This document shows positions 7,564 through 16,736 of a stretch of DNA of 64,000 bases, piece after piece. The translations under genes and the position numbers were made by a program. The first letter of the stretch is position 1; each line of letters begins with the position of its first letter. This DNA comes from Lachnospiraceae bacterium. GTDB taxonomy: Bacteria > Bacillota > Clostridia > Lachnospirales > Lachnospiraceae. The notes beneath the pieces are model-generated. The model did not search any database, was not told the DNA's origin, and worked only from the letters and a program-made list of their open reading frames with translations. The stretch covers positions 124,001 to 188,000 of the forward strand of contig JAFZQU010000028.1 in NCBI GenBank assembly GCA_017620255.1. Direction: 5' to 3'.

Positions 7564-8187
7564 TTATGCCTTTTTGATCATTTTATACATCAGCGGGATC
7601 AAAAGTCCGCCGATGCAGTTACCAACAGTGTTGAGAAGCAGAAATACAAGCATCTCAATACTGAAGATACCCGCCATGGAAAAATAGAACATATTGGCGA
7701 CGCAGTGTTCGAATCCACAGAGGATGAACACGCTGACGCCGAACAAAAGAGCCAGATATTTACCAATCTCATGGGGATTGTTTTTATATCCGTCCACAGC
7801 GATATAGATGCAGATGTTACAGAACAGACCGAGGATGATCGTACTGAGCGGGCTGCCGGAAAGCTTCTTTTCGCAGACCCCCTGAGCCGTTTCGATCAGC
7901 GAGGGTGCCACTCTCGTCGCTCTCATGGCAAGTCCCGTCAGAAAACATCCCGCAAAATTGCCTGCCCAGATCAGAATCAGATCAAGGACGTAGGATGCCT
8001 TATTCTCCAGGGCGTAGCAAACCTTGCCCGTAAAAAGATTGAGCCCGAACGTGCAGACCGTGAACAGTCCGATCGTAAAGAAGATCGCACCTGCAACCTT
8101 GGATTCACAGGATAAAAACACGATCCCGCCGATACTGATACTCATCCCGGCCAGCGCCGCAAGCACAAGAGTCTTCAGAAACTTCAT
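7564..8187 (-). CDS. Formate/nitrite transporter family channel
   Basis: A 207-residue integral membrane protein of the FocA/NirC family with about six hydrophobic segments. Signatures seen are TGKVCYALENK, IWAGNFAGCFLTG and CGFEHCVANMFYFSMAG, the last containing the channel histidine of the family (GFEHxxAN). At 207 residues it is shorter than FocA (about 280), lacking much of the N-terminal region. The gene lies 98 bases downstream of fhs, which consumes formate, so formate uptake or release is the likely job; nitrite is less likely in this context. Downstream the reading frame runs into the glycerate kinase remnant. Confidence 0.85.
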   Translation of the reverse strand: MKFLKTLVLAALAGMSISIGGIVFLSCESKVAGAIFFTIGLFTVCTFGLNLFTGKVCYALENKASYVLDLILIWAGNFAGCFLTGLAMRATRVAPSLIETAQGVCEKKLSGSPLSTIILGLFCNICIYIAVDGYKNNPHEIGKYLALLFGVSVFILCGFEHCVANMFYFSMAGIFSIEMLVFLLLNTVGNCIGGLLIPLMYKMIKKA

Positions 8188-8235
8188 GTAATCCTATCTC
8201 CCATCCCTCAGATTTCCTGAAAAATCTATATTGCC

Positions 8236-8266
8236 GAAACATGAATGATCACGTCATTCCTGTTTC
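8236..8266 (-). other. Inverted repeat between fhs and the formate channel gene
   Basis: GAAACATGAATGA and TCATTCCTGTTTC form a stem of 12 pairs with one mismatch around a five-base loop. No U-run follows on the minus strand, so an RNA processing or stability hairpin is more likely than a terminator. Confidence 0.45.
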
Positions 8267-8285
8267 TCTATTTCTCAAACAAATG

Positions 8286-9962
8286 TTAGAAAAGTCCTGA
8301 GATGACGCCGTTCTCGTCCACATCGATCTTCTCTGCCGCAGGAACCTTCGGAAGTCCCGGCATCGTCATGATATCTCCTGTCAGCGCAACGATGAAGCCG
8401 GCGCCTGCGGAAACCTTGAGGTTACGCACCTGAACGGTGTAATCATGCGGCGCACCGAGCTTGGTCGGATCATCCGAGAAACTGTACTGCGTTTTGGCCA
8501 TACATACCGGACATTTGGAGAATCCGATATCTTCGAGTTCCTTGATCTGTTTCACGGCATTGCCAACGAGCTGGATCCCGTCCGCATGGTAGATCTTCTT
8601 TGCGATCGCATCCATCTTGTCGTAAATGCTCATGTCATCTGTATAGGAGAAGGTAAAATCATTCTTCTCTTCACAGAGACGGACAATTTCTTCAGCCAGT
8701 TTAATGCCGCCTTCTCCGCCTTTGGCCCAGACTTCGGAAAGTGCAACGTTAACGCCGAGTTCGCGGCATTTTGCTTCCACCAGATCAAGTTCGGCTTTCG
8801 TATCGGTCGGGAATGCGTTGATCGCAACAACACAGGGCAGTTTATAGACGTTCTTGATATTATCCACATGCTGCAGCAGGTTCGGAAGTCCCTTTGTCAG
8901 TGCATCCAGGTTCTCTTCATTCAGATCCGCTTTGGCTACGCCGCCGTGATGCTTCAGGGCTCTGACTGTTGCCACGATCACGACTGCGGAAGGTTTCAGA
9001 CCTGCCATACGGCACTTGATATCCAGGAACTTCTCGGCACCCAGATCCGCGCCGAAGCCGGCTTCCGTGATCGTATAATCGGAAAGTTTCATGGCCATTC
9101 TCGTAGCCGTGACAGAGTTGCAGCCGTGTGCGATATTGGCAAACGGGCCGCCGTGGATAAAGGCAGGCGTTCCTTCCAGCGTCTGTACGAGATTGGGCTT
9201 TAATGCATCCTTTAAGAGTGCCGCCATAGCGCCCTGCGCCTTCAGGTCTCCGGCGGTTACAGGCTGTCCGTCCGTATTGTATCCGACGATGATACGTGCA
9301 CATCTCTGCTTCAGATCCGTAATGTCGCTGGATAAGCAAAGAACCGCCATGATCTCGGATGCGACCGTGATATCATAGGAATCCTCACGGACGATACCGT
9401 CACCCTTGCCGCCGAGACCGATCACGATATTTCTAAGTTCACGGTCATTCATATCTACGGCTCTGTGCCAGGTGATCTTCTTCGGATCGATCTTTAAAGC
9501 ATTCCCCTGATGAATGTGATTGTCAAGCATCGCGGCAAGCAGGTTATTGGCTGCGCCGATCGCATGAAAATCACCCGTAAAATGCAGATTGATATCTTCC
9601 ATCGGTACCACCTGCGCATATCCGCCGCCGGCAGCGCCGCCTTTGACACCGAATACAGGACCAAGTGAAGGCTCGCGGAGTGCGACCAGTGTGTTTTTGC
9701 CGAGTTTTCGCATTCCATCCGCCAGGCCGACGGTCGTTGTCGTCTTACCCTCTCCAGCCGGTGTAGGATTGATCGCAGTGACCAGAACGAGTTTGCCGTC
9801 CGGCTTATCCGCATAGTCCTTGAGAAGCGAATAATCAACTTTCGCTTTGTAATTTCCGTATTGCTCCAGATACTGTTCATCAACGCCGGCGATCTTTGCG
9901 ATCTCAGTGATCTTTTTCATTTTACATTCCTGCGCGATCTCGATATCTGACTTATATCCCAT
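8286..9962 (-). CDS. fhs: Formate--tetrahydrofolate ligase
   Basis: A 558-residue ligase, full length for the family. It makes 10-formyl-tetrahydrofolate from formate, ATP and tetrahydrofolate, feeding purine and formyl-methionine synthesis or, in acetogens, the methyl branch of the Wood-Ljungdahl pathway. The P-loop is visible as [14 protein letters not shown] (about residues 67-80), followed by [20 protein letters not shown], and near the end [20 protein letters not shown]. The start ATG has an AGGAGG site about 10 bases upstream. It shares orientation with the formate channel downstream. No other Wood-Ljungdahl genes are in view, so acetogenesis cannot be claimed. Confidence 0.97.
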   Translation of the reverse strand: MGYKSDIEIAQECKMKKITEIAKIAGVDEQYLEQYGNYKAKVDYSLLKDYADKPDGKLVLVTAINPTPAGEGKTTTTVGLADGMRKLGKNTLVALREPSLGPVFGVKGGAAGGGYAQVVPMEDINLHFTGDFHAIGAANNLLAAMLDNHIHQGNALKIDPKKITWHRAVDMNDRELRNIVIGLGGKGDGIVREDSYDITVASEIMAVLCLSSDITDLKQRCARIIVGYNTDGQPVTAGDLKAQGAMAALLKDALKPNLVQTLEGTPAFIHGGPFANIAHGCNSVTATRMAMKLSDYTITEAGFGADLGAEKFLDIKCRMAGLKPSAVVIVATVRALKHHGGVAKADLNEENLDALTKGLPNLLQHVDNIKNVYKLPCVVAINAFPTDTKAELDLVEAKCRELGVNVALSEVWAKGGEGGIKLAEEIVRLCEEKNDFTFSYTDDMSIYDKMDAIAKKIYHADGIQLVGNAVKQIKELEDIGFSKCPVCMAKTQYSFSDDPTKLGAPHDYTVQVRNLKVSAGAGFIVALTGDIMTMPGLPKVPAAEKIDVDENGVISGLF

Positions 9963-10052
9963 ATCTTGTATCCTCCTCTGAAAAATATTACCACATATAG
10001 TTTATATGTTCCCATCGTCAAATGCAACCATGAAAAAAAGATTTAGTTATAA

Positions 10053-10085
10053 CAAAAAGAAAATAGGACGATGTCGTCCTATTTT
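10053..10085 (-). terminator. Rho-independent terminator after ilvC
   Basis: AAAATAGGACGA and TCGTCCTATTTT form a perfect 12-bp stem (10060-10085); on the minus strand it is followed by CTTTTTG. It closes the ilv operon and separates it from fhs. Confidence 0.85.
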
Positions 10086-10127
10086 CCATCATTTCATATT
10101 ATAAACTTTACACGGATCAGCGGATCA

Positions 10128-11165
<1,038 letters not shown>

Positions 11166-11179
11166 TTATCCTATTATCT

Positions 11180-11680
11180 TCAATCGAAGTATAATACATG
11201 GTCACTGCCTCTTGAGAGGCCCGCGATCCCGGTCCTTGCGATCTCTAAGATCTCATAACCGTCAAGCAGTTTCAAGAAAGCTTCGATCTTTGTCTGGTTA
11301 CCGGTCAGTTCGATCATCAGCGAATCGGGCGCAACGTCAACGATCTTGGCACGGAATACATCGGAGATCGCGATGATACCCGGACGCTGTTCCGCAGTTG
11401 CCGCAACCTTGATCATGATGAGTTCACGGAATACGGAATCTTCCGGCATCAGCTCCCTGACAGATCTGACATCGATCAGTTTGCTGACCTGTTTCTCGAT
11501 CTGATCCAGGATATCCAGATCGCCGCATGCAACGATCGTGATCCTCGTAAATCGCGGATCTGCTGTTGTACCTGCGGTGATGCTCTCGATATTATACCCT
11601 CTGCGGCTGAACAAACCCGATATGCGGCTCAATACGCCTGCCGTGTTGTCGACAATGATCTGAAATACTTTTTTCTGCAT
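11180..11680 (-). CDS. ilvN: Acetolactate synthase small subunit, second copy
   Basis: An ACT-domain regulatory subunit of acetolactate synthase. From ATG at 11680 it is 166 residues, starting MQKKVFQIIVDNTAGVLSRI then SGLFSRRGYNIESITAG, the usual N-terminus. A longer frame from 11713 exists, but it overlaps the -35 box of a perfect promoter (11690-11718) and has no ribosome binding site. With the ATG only nine bases after the -10 box, a transcript from that promoter would be almost leaderless. It is a clear paralogue of the ilvN copy directly upstream (11760-12245). ACT domains bind valine for feedback control; the C-terminal domain activates the catalytic subunit. Confidence 0.9.
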   Translation of the reverse strand: MQKKVFQIIVDNTAGVLSRISGLFSRRGYNIESITAGTTADPRFTRITIVACGDLDILDQIEKQVSKLIDVRSVRELMPEDSVFRELIMIKVAATAEQRPGIIAISDVFRAKIVDVAPDSLMIELTGNQTKIEAFLKLLDGYEILEIARTGIAGLSRGSDHVLYFD

Positions 11681-11689
11681 GATAGTACT

Positions 11690-11718
11690 ATTATAAGGTT
11701 GTGATTTTTCCATGTCAA
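11690..11718 (-). promoter_or_regulatory. Consensus promoter giving a near-leaderless ilvN message
   Basis: Minus strand TTGACA (11713-11718), 17 bases, TATAAT (11690-11695), a perfect consensus. The downstream ATG is at 11680, so transcription starting about seven bases after the -10 box leaves a 5' UTR of only a few bases without a Shine-Dalgarno sequence. Confidence 0.75.
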
Positions 11719-11759
11719 TCTATGGGAGAAAAGCATAAAAACTATAACTGTAGGTTATA

Positions 11760-12245
11760 TTACTGCTCCAAATTGCATTTCTGCAGGGCCAGGGTGCCGG
11801 TCCTTGCAACTTCCACGATGGGTATGCTTGCAAGCATCTGCATCAGGAGCGAGATCTTATCCGGTGTCGAACATAACTGGATCGTCATCATGGTCTTTGA
11901 TATATCCACGATCTCCGCATGCAGGATATCACAGATATCCATCAGTTCCTTGCGGTTATTCTTGTTATATTTGACCTTGATCAGGATCAGCTCTCTGGAA
12001 ATACTCTCGCTTTCCTTAAAGGTTTTGATCTTGATGACATCGATCTTCTTATTCAGCTGTTTTTCGATCTGCTCAAGTGTCGTGGCGTCTCCGGAAGAAA
12101 CGATCGTGATGGAAGCCACCTTCGGATCGTCCGTTTCACCCACGGCAAGCGAATCGATATTAAAACATCTTCTGGAAAAGAGTCCGGCCACCTTCATCAA
12201 TACGCCGGATCTGTTCTCGACCAGAACAGAATAGAGCCTTTTCAT
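11760..12245 (-). CDS. ilvN: Acetolactate synthase small subunit, first copy
   Basis: A 161-residue regulatory subunit directly after ilvB. The ACT domain starts MKRLYSVLVENRSGVLMKVA and continues GLFSRRCFNIDSLAVGETDD; the C-terminal domain includes GTLALQK. It begins 19 bases after the ilvB stop with a strong AGGGGAGG site, so it is the most likely partner of the IlvB encoded here. A second divergent copy follows at 11180-11680. Two small subunits could give two holoenzymes with different valine, leucine or isoleucine sensitivity, but which residues bind the effector cannot be told from the sequence alone. Confidence 0.93.
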   Translation of the reverse strand: MKRLYSVLVENRSGVLMKVAGLFSRRCFNIDSLAVGETDDPKVASITIVSSGDATTLEQIEKQLNKKIDVIKIKTFKESESISRELILIKVKYNKNNRKELMDICDILHAEIVDISKTMMTIQLCSTPDKISLLMQMLASIPIVEVARTGTLALQKCNLEQ

Positions 12246-12264
12246 GTTAAGCCTCCCCTTAAGA

Positions 12265-13878
12265 CTACTTTGCGAAACAGTACGGATCGATCATGCATTC
12301 CAGGATCGCCGTCTGGTCATCTTTTAGGAATTTACGGATCTTTTCACGGATACGGTCCGGTTTGTCTATTTTCATGTATGGGATCGAATACGCACTGGCC
12401 AGTTTTTCAAAATCAGGACCGCCGGAGAGATCCACCATGGAATAGTTACTCTTATAACTCTTATCCTGGTATTCTCTGACAAGCCCCAGATAGCCGTTAT
12501 GGAACACGACGATCTTCACGGGGATATTGTGCTGTTTGATCGTTGCCAGTTCCATCATGCTCATCTGGAAGGAACCGTCCCCGCAGACAGCGACGACCTG
12601 TCTTCCGCTTGCGATGCGCGCACCTGCGGCTGCCGGGATCGAATATCCCATGGTCCCCATACCGCCGGAAGTTAAGAAACTGCCGTTTTTCACGATATGA
12701 TAATTGCACGACCACATCTGGTTCTGTCCGACATCCGCAACATAGATCGCGTTGAAATCCATCTCTTCGGACAGCGTTGTGACGATCTTGGCGGGATCCG
12801 GATAGTCTGCATTGATGTTCCGGTTCACGACATAGGCATCCTTGTATTCGTTCAGCGTCTTATTCCATGCGCTGTAATCGACCATGATATCCTGATGTGC
12901 GAAATCCTCAAAGATTGCGGCAATATCACCCACAAGCGGAATATGCGGACCGACGTTCTTACCGATCTCACACGGATCCACATCGATATGGATCAGGACT
13001 TTGTTTTCAGTGATCAGATCCGGCTGGGAAATGGCACGGTCCGCGACCCTGGCGCCGATCATGATCAACAGATCGGATTCGTTCATGGCACGGTTCGCAT
13101 AAGCTTTGCCGTTATTTCCCACCATCCCGAAATAGTAAGGGTCATTTGACGGTAATACACCGATCCCCATCATGGTAGTTACAACAGGGATCCCGTATTT
13201 ATGGGAAAAATCCTTCAACTGCTCCTTGGCACCGCTTAAGATCACGCCGCCGCCGGCACAGATGATGGGTCTTTTTGCACGTGTCAGCTCTTTGAATACT
13301 TTTTTGATCTGGACTGCATGTCCCCTGACAGTCGGCTTATACGTACGCAGAAAAACTTCCTGCGGATATTTGAAACGTGAGATGGCGGCGTTCTGGATAT
13401 CCATCGGCACGTCAATGAGCACCGGCCCTTTTCTGCCGGTGGAAGCAATGTAAAACGCTTCTTTAAAGATCCGCGGGATGTCGTTTACGTCCTTGATCAG
13501 ATAGCTGTACTTGACAAAGGATTCAGCCGCCCCGGTAATATCGGCTTCCTGAAATACGTCTGAGCCAAGCAGCATGGAATCCACCTGTCCTGTGATACAG
13601 ACAAGTGGAATAGAATCGGCATATGCGGTTGCTATGCCGGTGATCAGATTGGTAGCACCCGGACCGCTGGTCGCAACACACACACCAACGGCTCCGGATA
13701 CACGCGCGTATCCGCTTGCCGCATGAGCAGCATTCTGCTCAGTGCGGACAAGCACGCGTCTTATATCTGTATGAGAAATACTTTCGAAAAACGGGCAGAT
13801 GGCTACGCCGGGATAACCAAATACTGTTTTAACGCCTTCCGCTTCAAGGCATTTTACCATTGCATCTGCGCCTGTCAT
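12265..13878 (-). CDS. ilvB: Acetolactate synthase large subunit
   Basis: A 537-residue thiamine-diphosphate enzyme condensing pyruvate with pyruvate or 2-oxobutyrate, the first common step to valine, leucine and isoleucine. The catalytic glutamate is in VRTEQNAAHAASGYAR, followed by ATSGPGATNLITG; the cofactor motif GDGSFQMSMMELAT runs to FHNGYLGLVREYQ. It is shorter than many IlvB (about 560-590) mainly at the N-terminus and C-terminal linker. The two adjacent ilvN genes and ilvC identify it as the biosynthetic enzyme rather than the catabolic type. A gap of only 32 bases to the 13911-14720 gene upstream, with no terminator, suggests the operon starts there. Confidence 0.95.
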   Translation of the reverse strand: MTGADAMVKCLEAEGVKTVFGYPGVAICPFFESISHTDIRRVLVRTEQNAAHAASGYARVSGAVGVCVATSGPGATNLITGIATAYADSIPLVCITGQVDSMLLGSDVFQEADITGAAESFVKYSYLIKDVNDIPRIFKEAFYIASTGRKGPVLIDVPMDIQNAAISRFKYPQEVFLRTYKPTVRGHAVQIKKVFKELTRAKRPIICAGGGVILSGAKEQLKDFSHKYGIPVVTTMMGIGVLPSNDPYYFGMVGNNGKAYANRAMNESDLLIMIGARVADRAISQPDLITENKVLIHIDVDPCEIGKNVGPHIPLVGDIAAIFEDFAHQDIMVDYSAWNKTLNEYKDAYVVNRNINADYPDPAKIVTTLSEEMDFNAIYVADVGQNQMWSCNYHIVKNGSFLTSGGMGTMGYSIPAAAGARIASGRQVVAVCGDGSFQMSMMELATIKQHNIPVKIVVFHNGYLGLVREYQDKSYKSNYSMVDLSGGPDFEKLASAYSIPYMKIDKPDRIREKIRKFLKDDQTAILECMIDPYCFAK

Positions 13879-13910
13879 GGCTTATACTCACCCTCTTTAC
13901 TTTAGATCAT

Positions 13911-14720
13911 TTATTTCCCGAATAATTTGGCTAACGGATTCACGATCTTACTCAGATCAACGATCGCATCATTCAATGCTTTTACATCGATCGCATCGAT
14001 CTTGGTCATAGCATCTGCAATGCCTTGTTCGCTTTCTACAACCAGGGCATTGACATTATCCAGCATAGTGGAAAGATCCGTCTTTGCAAGATTTTCGGTG
14101 ATACCGTCGAGATTGACCATAACATCATTGATCTCACCCATCATGCCGTTCACGCTTGTAACGATCTCATCTGCATTGGCCATAATGCCTTCCGCGTCTT
14201 TCATGATGGACTGTGCATCAACCAGCACCTGGTCTACTTCGTTCACAACCTTGATGATCTTCGGAGCCGATACGATGCCGACGATCGCGATCACCAGAAC
14301 AACGAACAACGCGAGCAGGGAACTGAATAATGCCCATCCGCTCTGGCGCTTCAGATACTTCATCTGCTTCTCGTTCGATTCACGGATCTCTTTGAGCAGT
14401 GCAACAACCTCTTTCAGATCTGCATCATTGATCGTTGCGTAAATCGGCGCATCATTCCCTTCACAAGCTGCGGCCACTGCTTCTTTCACTTCTTCTTTCA
14501 ATGCTTCTTTGCCCTCTTCTTTATTTACAACCGCTTCCGTTGCCTTTGCAACTTCTTCCTTCACTTCTGCGGCTGCCTCTCCCACTGCATCTTTCGCACT
14601 TTCCTGTGCTTCTTCTTTCACATCTTCTTTGACCGCTTCCGTAACCTCTGCCGCAACCTTCTCAACTTCCTTTTCGGCAGCTGTTTCTTCCGCTTTCGCC
14701 TTTGTTGTCTTCTTAGCCAT
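13911..14720 (-). CDS. Unknown membrane-anchored coiled-coil protein, first gene of the ilv run
   Basis: Not recognised as a named family. From ATG 14720 (AGGAGG ten bases upstream) it is 269 residues. Residues 1-95 are low-complexity alanine, lysine and glutamate, likely helical. About residues 125-155 hold a single membrane segment (GWALFSSLLALFVVLVIAIV) followed by VSAPKII. After it lies a long alpha-helical, heptad-like region (VDQVLVDAQSIMKDAEGIM, EINDVMVNLDGITENL). The layout resembles membrane-bound scaffold or DUF948-like proteins. An upstream start at 14759 would add 13 residues but has no ribosome binding site. Cotranscription with ilvB is inferred from the 32-base gap. Confidence 0.75.
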   Translation of the reverse strand: MAKKTTKAKAEETAAEKEVEKVAAEVTEAVKEDVKEEAQESAKDAVGEAAAEVKEEVAKATEAVVNKEEGKEALKEEVKEAVAAACEGNDAPIYATINDADLKEVVALLKEIRESNEKQMKYLKRQSGWALFSSLLALFVVLVIAIVGIVSAPKIIKVVNEVDQVLVDAQSIMKDAEGIMANADEIVTSVNGMMGEINDVMVNLDGITENLAKTDLSTMLDNVNALVVESEQGIADAMTKIDAIDVKALNDAIVDLSKIVNPLAKLFGK

Positions 14721-14774
14721 GATCGTCATTCCTCCTATTGAATTTAATGAATCAATCACTGCAGAACATGAAAT

Positions 14775-14801
14775 CAGATATGCAGTTAGTGATGATATCT
14801 G
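14775..14801 (-). promoter_or_regulatory. Inverted repeat at the expected transcription start of the ilv run
   Basis: CAGATAT and ATATCTG are perfect 7-base arms separated by 13 bases, immediately downstream of the -10 box at 14804. It could be an operator or a leader hairpin. A second pairing, ATCACT with the later AGTGAT, overlaps it and would be mutually exclusive. Confidence 0.4.
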
Positions 14802-14803
14802 TT

Positions 14804-14812
14804 ATTGTAACA
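14804..14812 (-). promoter_or_regulatory. Extended -10 promoter for the 13911-14720 gene
   Basis: Minus strand TGTTACAAT is a TGn-extended -10 box; the -35 region is weak (TTTTCT-like). It lies about 84 bases before the start codon. Confidence 0.45.
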
Positions 14813-14865
14813 AATTTTCAACAAATAGAAAAGATAAGAACGCAATAATCTGAATATTTTTTTCA

Positions 14866-14895
14866 AGAAAAAAAGGGCGGTCAGCGACCGCCCTT
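14866..14895 (-). terminator. Rho-independent terminator after the GGGtGRT gene
   Basis: AAGGGCGGTC and GACCGCCCTT form a 10-bp stem with a three-base loop (14873-14895); on the minus strand TTTTTTCTTG follows. Confidence 0.9.
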
Positions 14896-14914
14896 ACATT
14901 TTCTGTCCGTTTGA

Positions 14915-15934
14915 TCAGAATTTTCCTGCTTTTGCAGCTTCTTCAATGGATACAGCCGTAGAAACTGTCATACCAACCATCGGGTTGTTACCTGCACCGA
15001 TCAGGCCCATCATCTCAACATGAGCGGGAACGGAGGAGGATCCTGCAAACTGCGCATCGGAATGCATACGTCCCATTGTATCGGTCATACCGTAGGAAGC
15101 CGGACCTGCAGCCATGTTATCGGGATGCAGTGTACGTCCCGTACCGCCGCCGGATGCAACGGAGAAGTACTTCTTGCCTGCTTCTACGCGTTCCTTCTTG
15201 TAGGTACCTGCAACAGGATGCTGGAATCTGGTAGGGTTGGTGGAGTTACCTGTGATGGATACGTCCACGTTCTCCTTCCACATGATCGCTACGCCTTCCT
15301 GAACATCATTGGCGCCGTAGCAGTTAACCTTGGCTCTCGGAGATTCGGGATCCTTGGAATAGCATTTACGGAACACTTCCTCTACTTCACCCGTGAAGTA
15401 GTTGTATTTAGTCTCAACATAGGTAAAACCGTTGATACGGGAAATGATCTGAGCAGCATCTTTTCCGAGACCGTTTAAGATGACACGCAGCGGTTTCTGA
15501 CGAACCTTGTTTGCTTTTGCGGCAATACCGATCGCACCTTCCGCTGCGGCAAAGGACTCATGTCCTGCCAGGAAAGCGAAGCATTCGGTATCTTCTTCCA
15601 GAAGCATCTTTCCGAGATTACCATGGCCGATACCTACCTTACGGCGGTCAGCAACGGAACCCGGGATACAGAAAGCCTGCAGGCCGATGCCGATGGCAGC
15701 AGCTGCCTCGGAAGCTTTTCTGCAGTTCTTTTTGATCGCGATGGCAGCGCCTACGATATAAGCCCACTTCGCATTTTCAAAACAGATCGGCTGAATACCT
15801 TCGATCAGCTTGTAGATATCCAGGCCTGCATCTTCGGTGATCTTCTTACACTCTTCAATCGAAGAGATGCCATACTCCTTTAAAACGGCAAGGATCTGAG
15901 GCTCTCTTCTTTCATATGATTCAAATAATGCCAT
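14915..15934 (-). CDS. GGGtGRT family protein of unknown function
   Basis: A 339-residue protein carrying the family's eponymous motif in SVASGGGTGRTLHPDNMAAG, and a conserved end with GLIGAGNNPMVGMTVSTAVS. It also contains AFLAGHESFAAAEGAIGIA and VKRNCYGANDVQEGVAIMW-like segments (actual residues VNCYGANDVQEG). No membrane segment or signal peptide. No biochemical function is established to my knowledge. It lies 26 bases after an IscU/NifU-like scaffold gene with which it forms a two-gene unit closed by a strong terminator, so a role tied to iron-sulfur clusters or a redox reaction can be suggested but not shown. Confidence 0.85.
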   Translation of the reverse strand: MALFESYERREPQILAVLKEYGISSIEECKKITEDAGLDIYKLIEGIQPICFENAKWAYIVGAAIAIKKNCRKASEAAAAIGIGLQAFCIPGSVADRRKVGIGHGNLGKMLLEEDTECFAFLAGHESFAAAEGAIGIAAKANKVRQKPLRVILNGLGKDAAQIISRINGFTYVETKYNYFTGEVEEVFRKCYSKDPESPRAKVNCYGANDVQEGVAIMWKENVDVSITGNSTNPTRFQHPVAGTYKKERVEAGKKYFSVASGGGTGRTLHPDNMAAGPASYGMTDTMGRMHSDAQFAGSSSVPAHVEMMGLIGAGNNPMVGMTVSTAVSIEEAAKAGKF

Positions 15935-15960
15935 GATTTTTACCTCCTGTTCTATACCGT

Positions 15961-16653
15961 TTATTCTTTTCTGGGATCGATGAGACGTGCAGCGTCATCC
16001 ACTCTTCCGTACTGGCCGGAAGCTTTTTCCATTGCGGTGTTAGCATCATCGCCGGCTTTGATGAAGTCCATCATCTTACCGAAGTTTACGTACTTGTAAC
16101 CGATGATCTCATCGTTTTCATCCAAAGCAACTTTGGTGATATAACCTTCTGTCAGATCCAGGTAACGGGGTCCTTTGTCAAGCGTACCGTAGGTTGTACC
16201 AACCATGGAACGTCCGCCTTTACCAAGGTCTTCGAGACCTGCACCGATCTGCAGTCCGTCCTCGGAGAAAGCACTCTGCGTTCTGCCGTATACGATCTGC
16301 AGGAACAGTTCGCGCATAGCGGTGTTGATCGCATCACAGACAAGGTCTGTATTTAATGCTTCGAGAATGGTTAAGCCGGGAAGGATCTCAGCTGCCATCG
16401 CTGCGGAATGAGTCATACCGGAGCAGCCGATGGTCTCTACCAATGCTTCCTGAATGATACCGTCTTTCACATTCAGGGAAAGCTTGCATCCGCCCTGCTG
16501 AGGTGCACACCAGCCGATACCGTGTGTATAGCCGGAAATATCCTCAACCTTTTTCGCCTGAACCCACTTTGCTTCTTCGGGGATCGGCGCAGCGCCATGA
16601 TGCACTCCCTGTTTAACAGGGCACATGTTCTTTACTTCTGTTGAGTAAATCAT
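15961..16653 (-). CDS. IscU/NifU-like iron-sulfur scaffold protein, partner of the GGGtGRT protein
   Basis: A 230-residue protein with a region resembling the IscU/NifU N-terminal fold: GGCKLSLNVKDGIIQEAL, then VETIGCSGMTHSAAMAAEIL, which matches the cysteine-containing GCGxxxxSxS part of IscU. Cysteines also occur in NMCPVKQG, IGWCAPQQGGC and LVCDAIN, giving several possible ligands. It is longer than IscU (about 130) because of extensions at both ends. AAGGAGG lies just before the ATG. It is probably the first gene of the pair. The fold assignment rests on motif resemblance; cluster assembly activity is unproven. Confidence 0.75.
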   Translation of the reverse strand: MIYSTEVKNMCPVKQGVHHGAAPIPEEAKWVQAKKVEDISGYTHGIGWCAPQQGGCKLSLNVKDGIIQEALVETIGCSGMTHSAAMAAEILPGLTILEALNTDLVCDAINTAMRELFLQIVYGRTQSAFSEDGLQIGAGLEDLGKGGRSMVGTTYGTLDKGPRYLDLTEGYITKVALDENDEIIGYKYVNFGKMMDFIKAGDDANTAMEKASGQYGRVDDAARLIDPRKE

Positions 16654-16736
16654 ATTATCCTCCTTGTAGCTATTGTAATATGTTCATAATCAAGGGTAAT
16701 CTTATCATAAAGTAGGGTCAAAATCAATTGCCCATG

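Noticed and set aside
7486..8115. Plus-strand open frame of 209 codons
   Set aside because: Antisense of the formate channel gene, which shows clear family motifs; the plus-strand protein is charged and without recognisable features.
8445..9203. Plus-strand open frame of 252 codons
   Set aside because: Antisense of fhs, caused by codon bias; no start signals.
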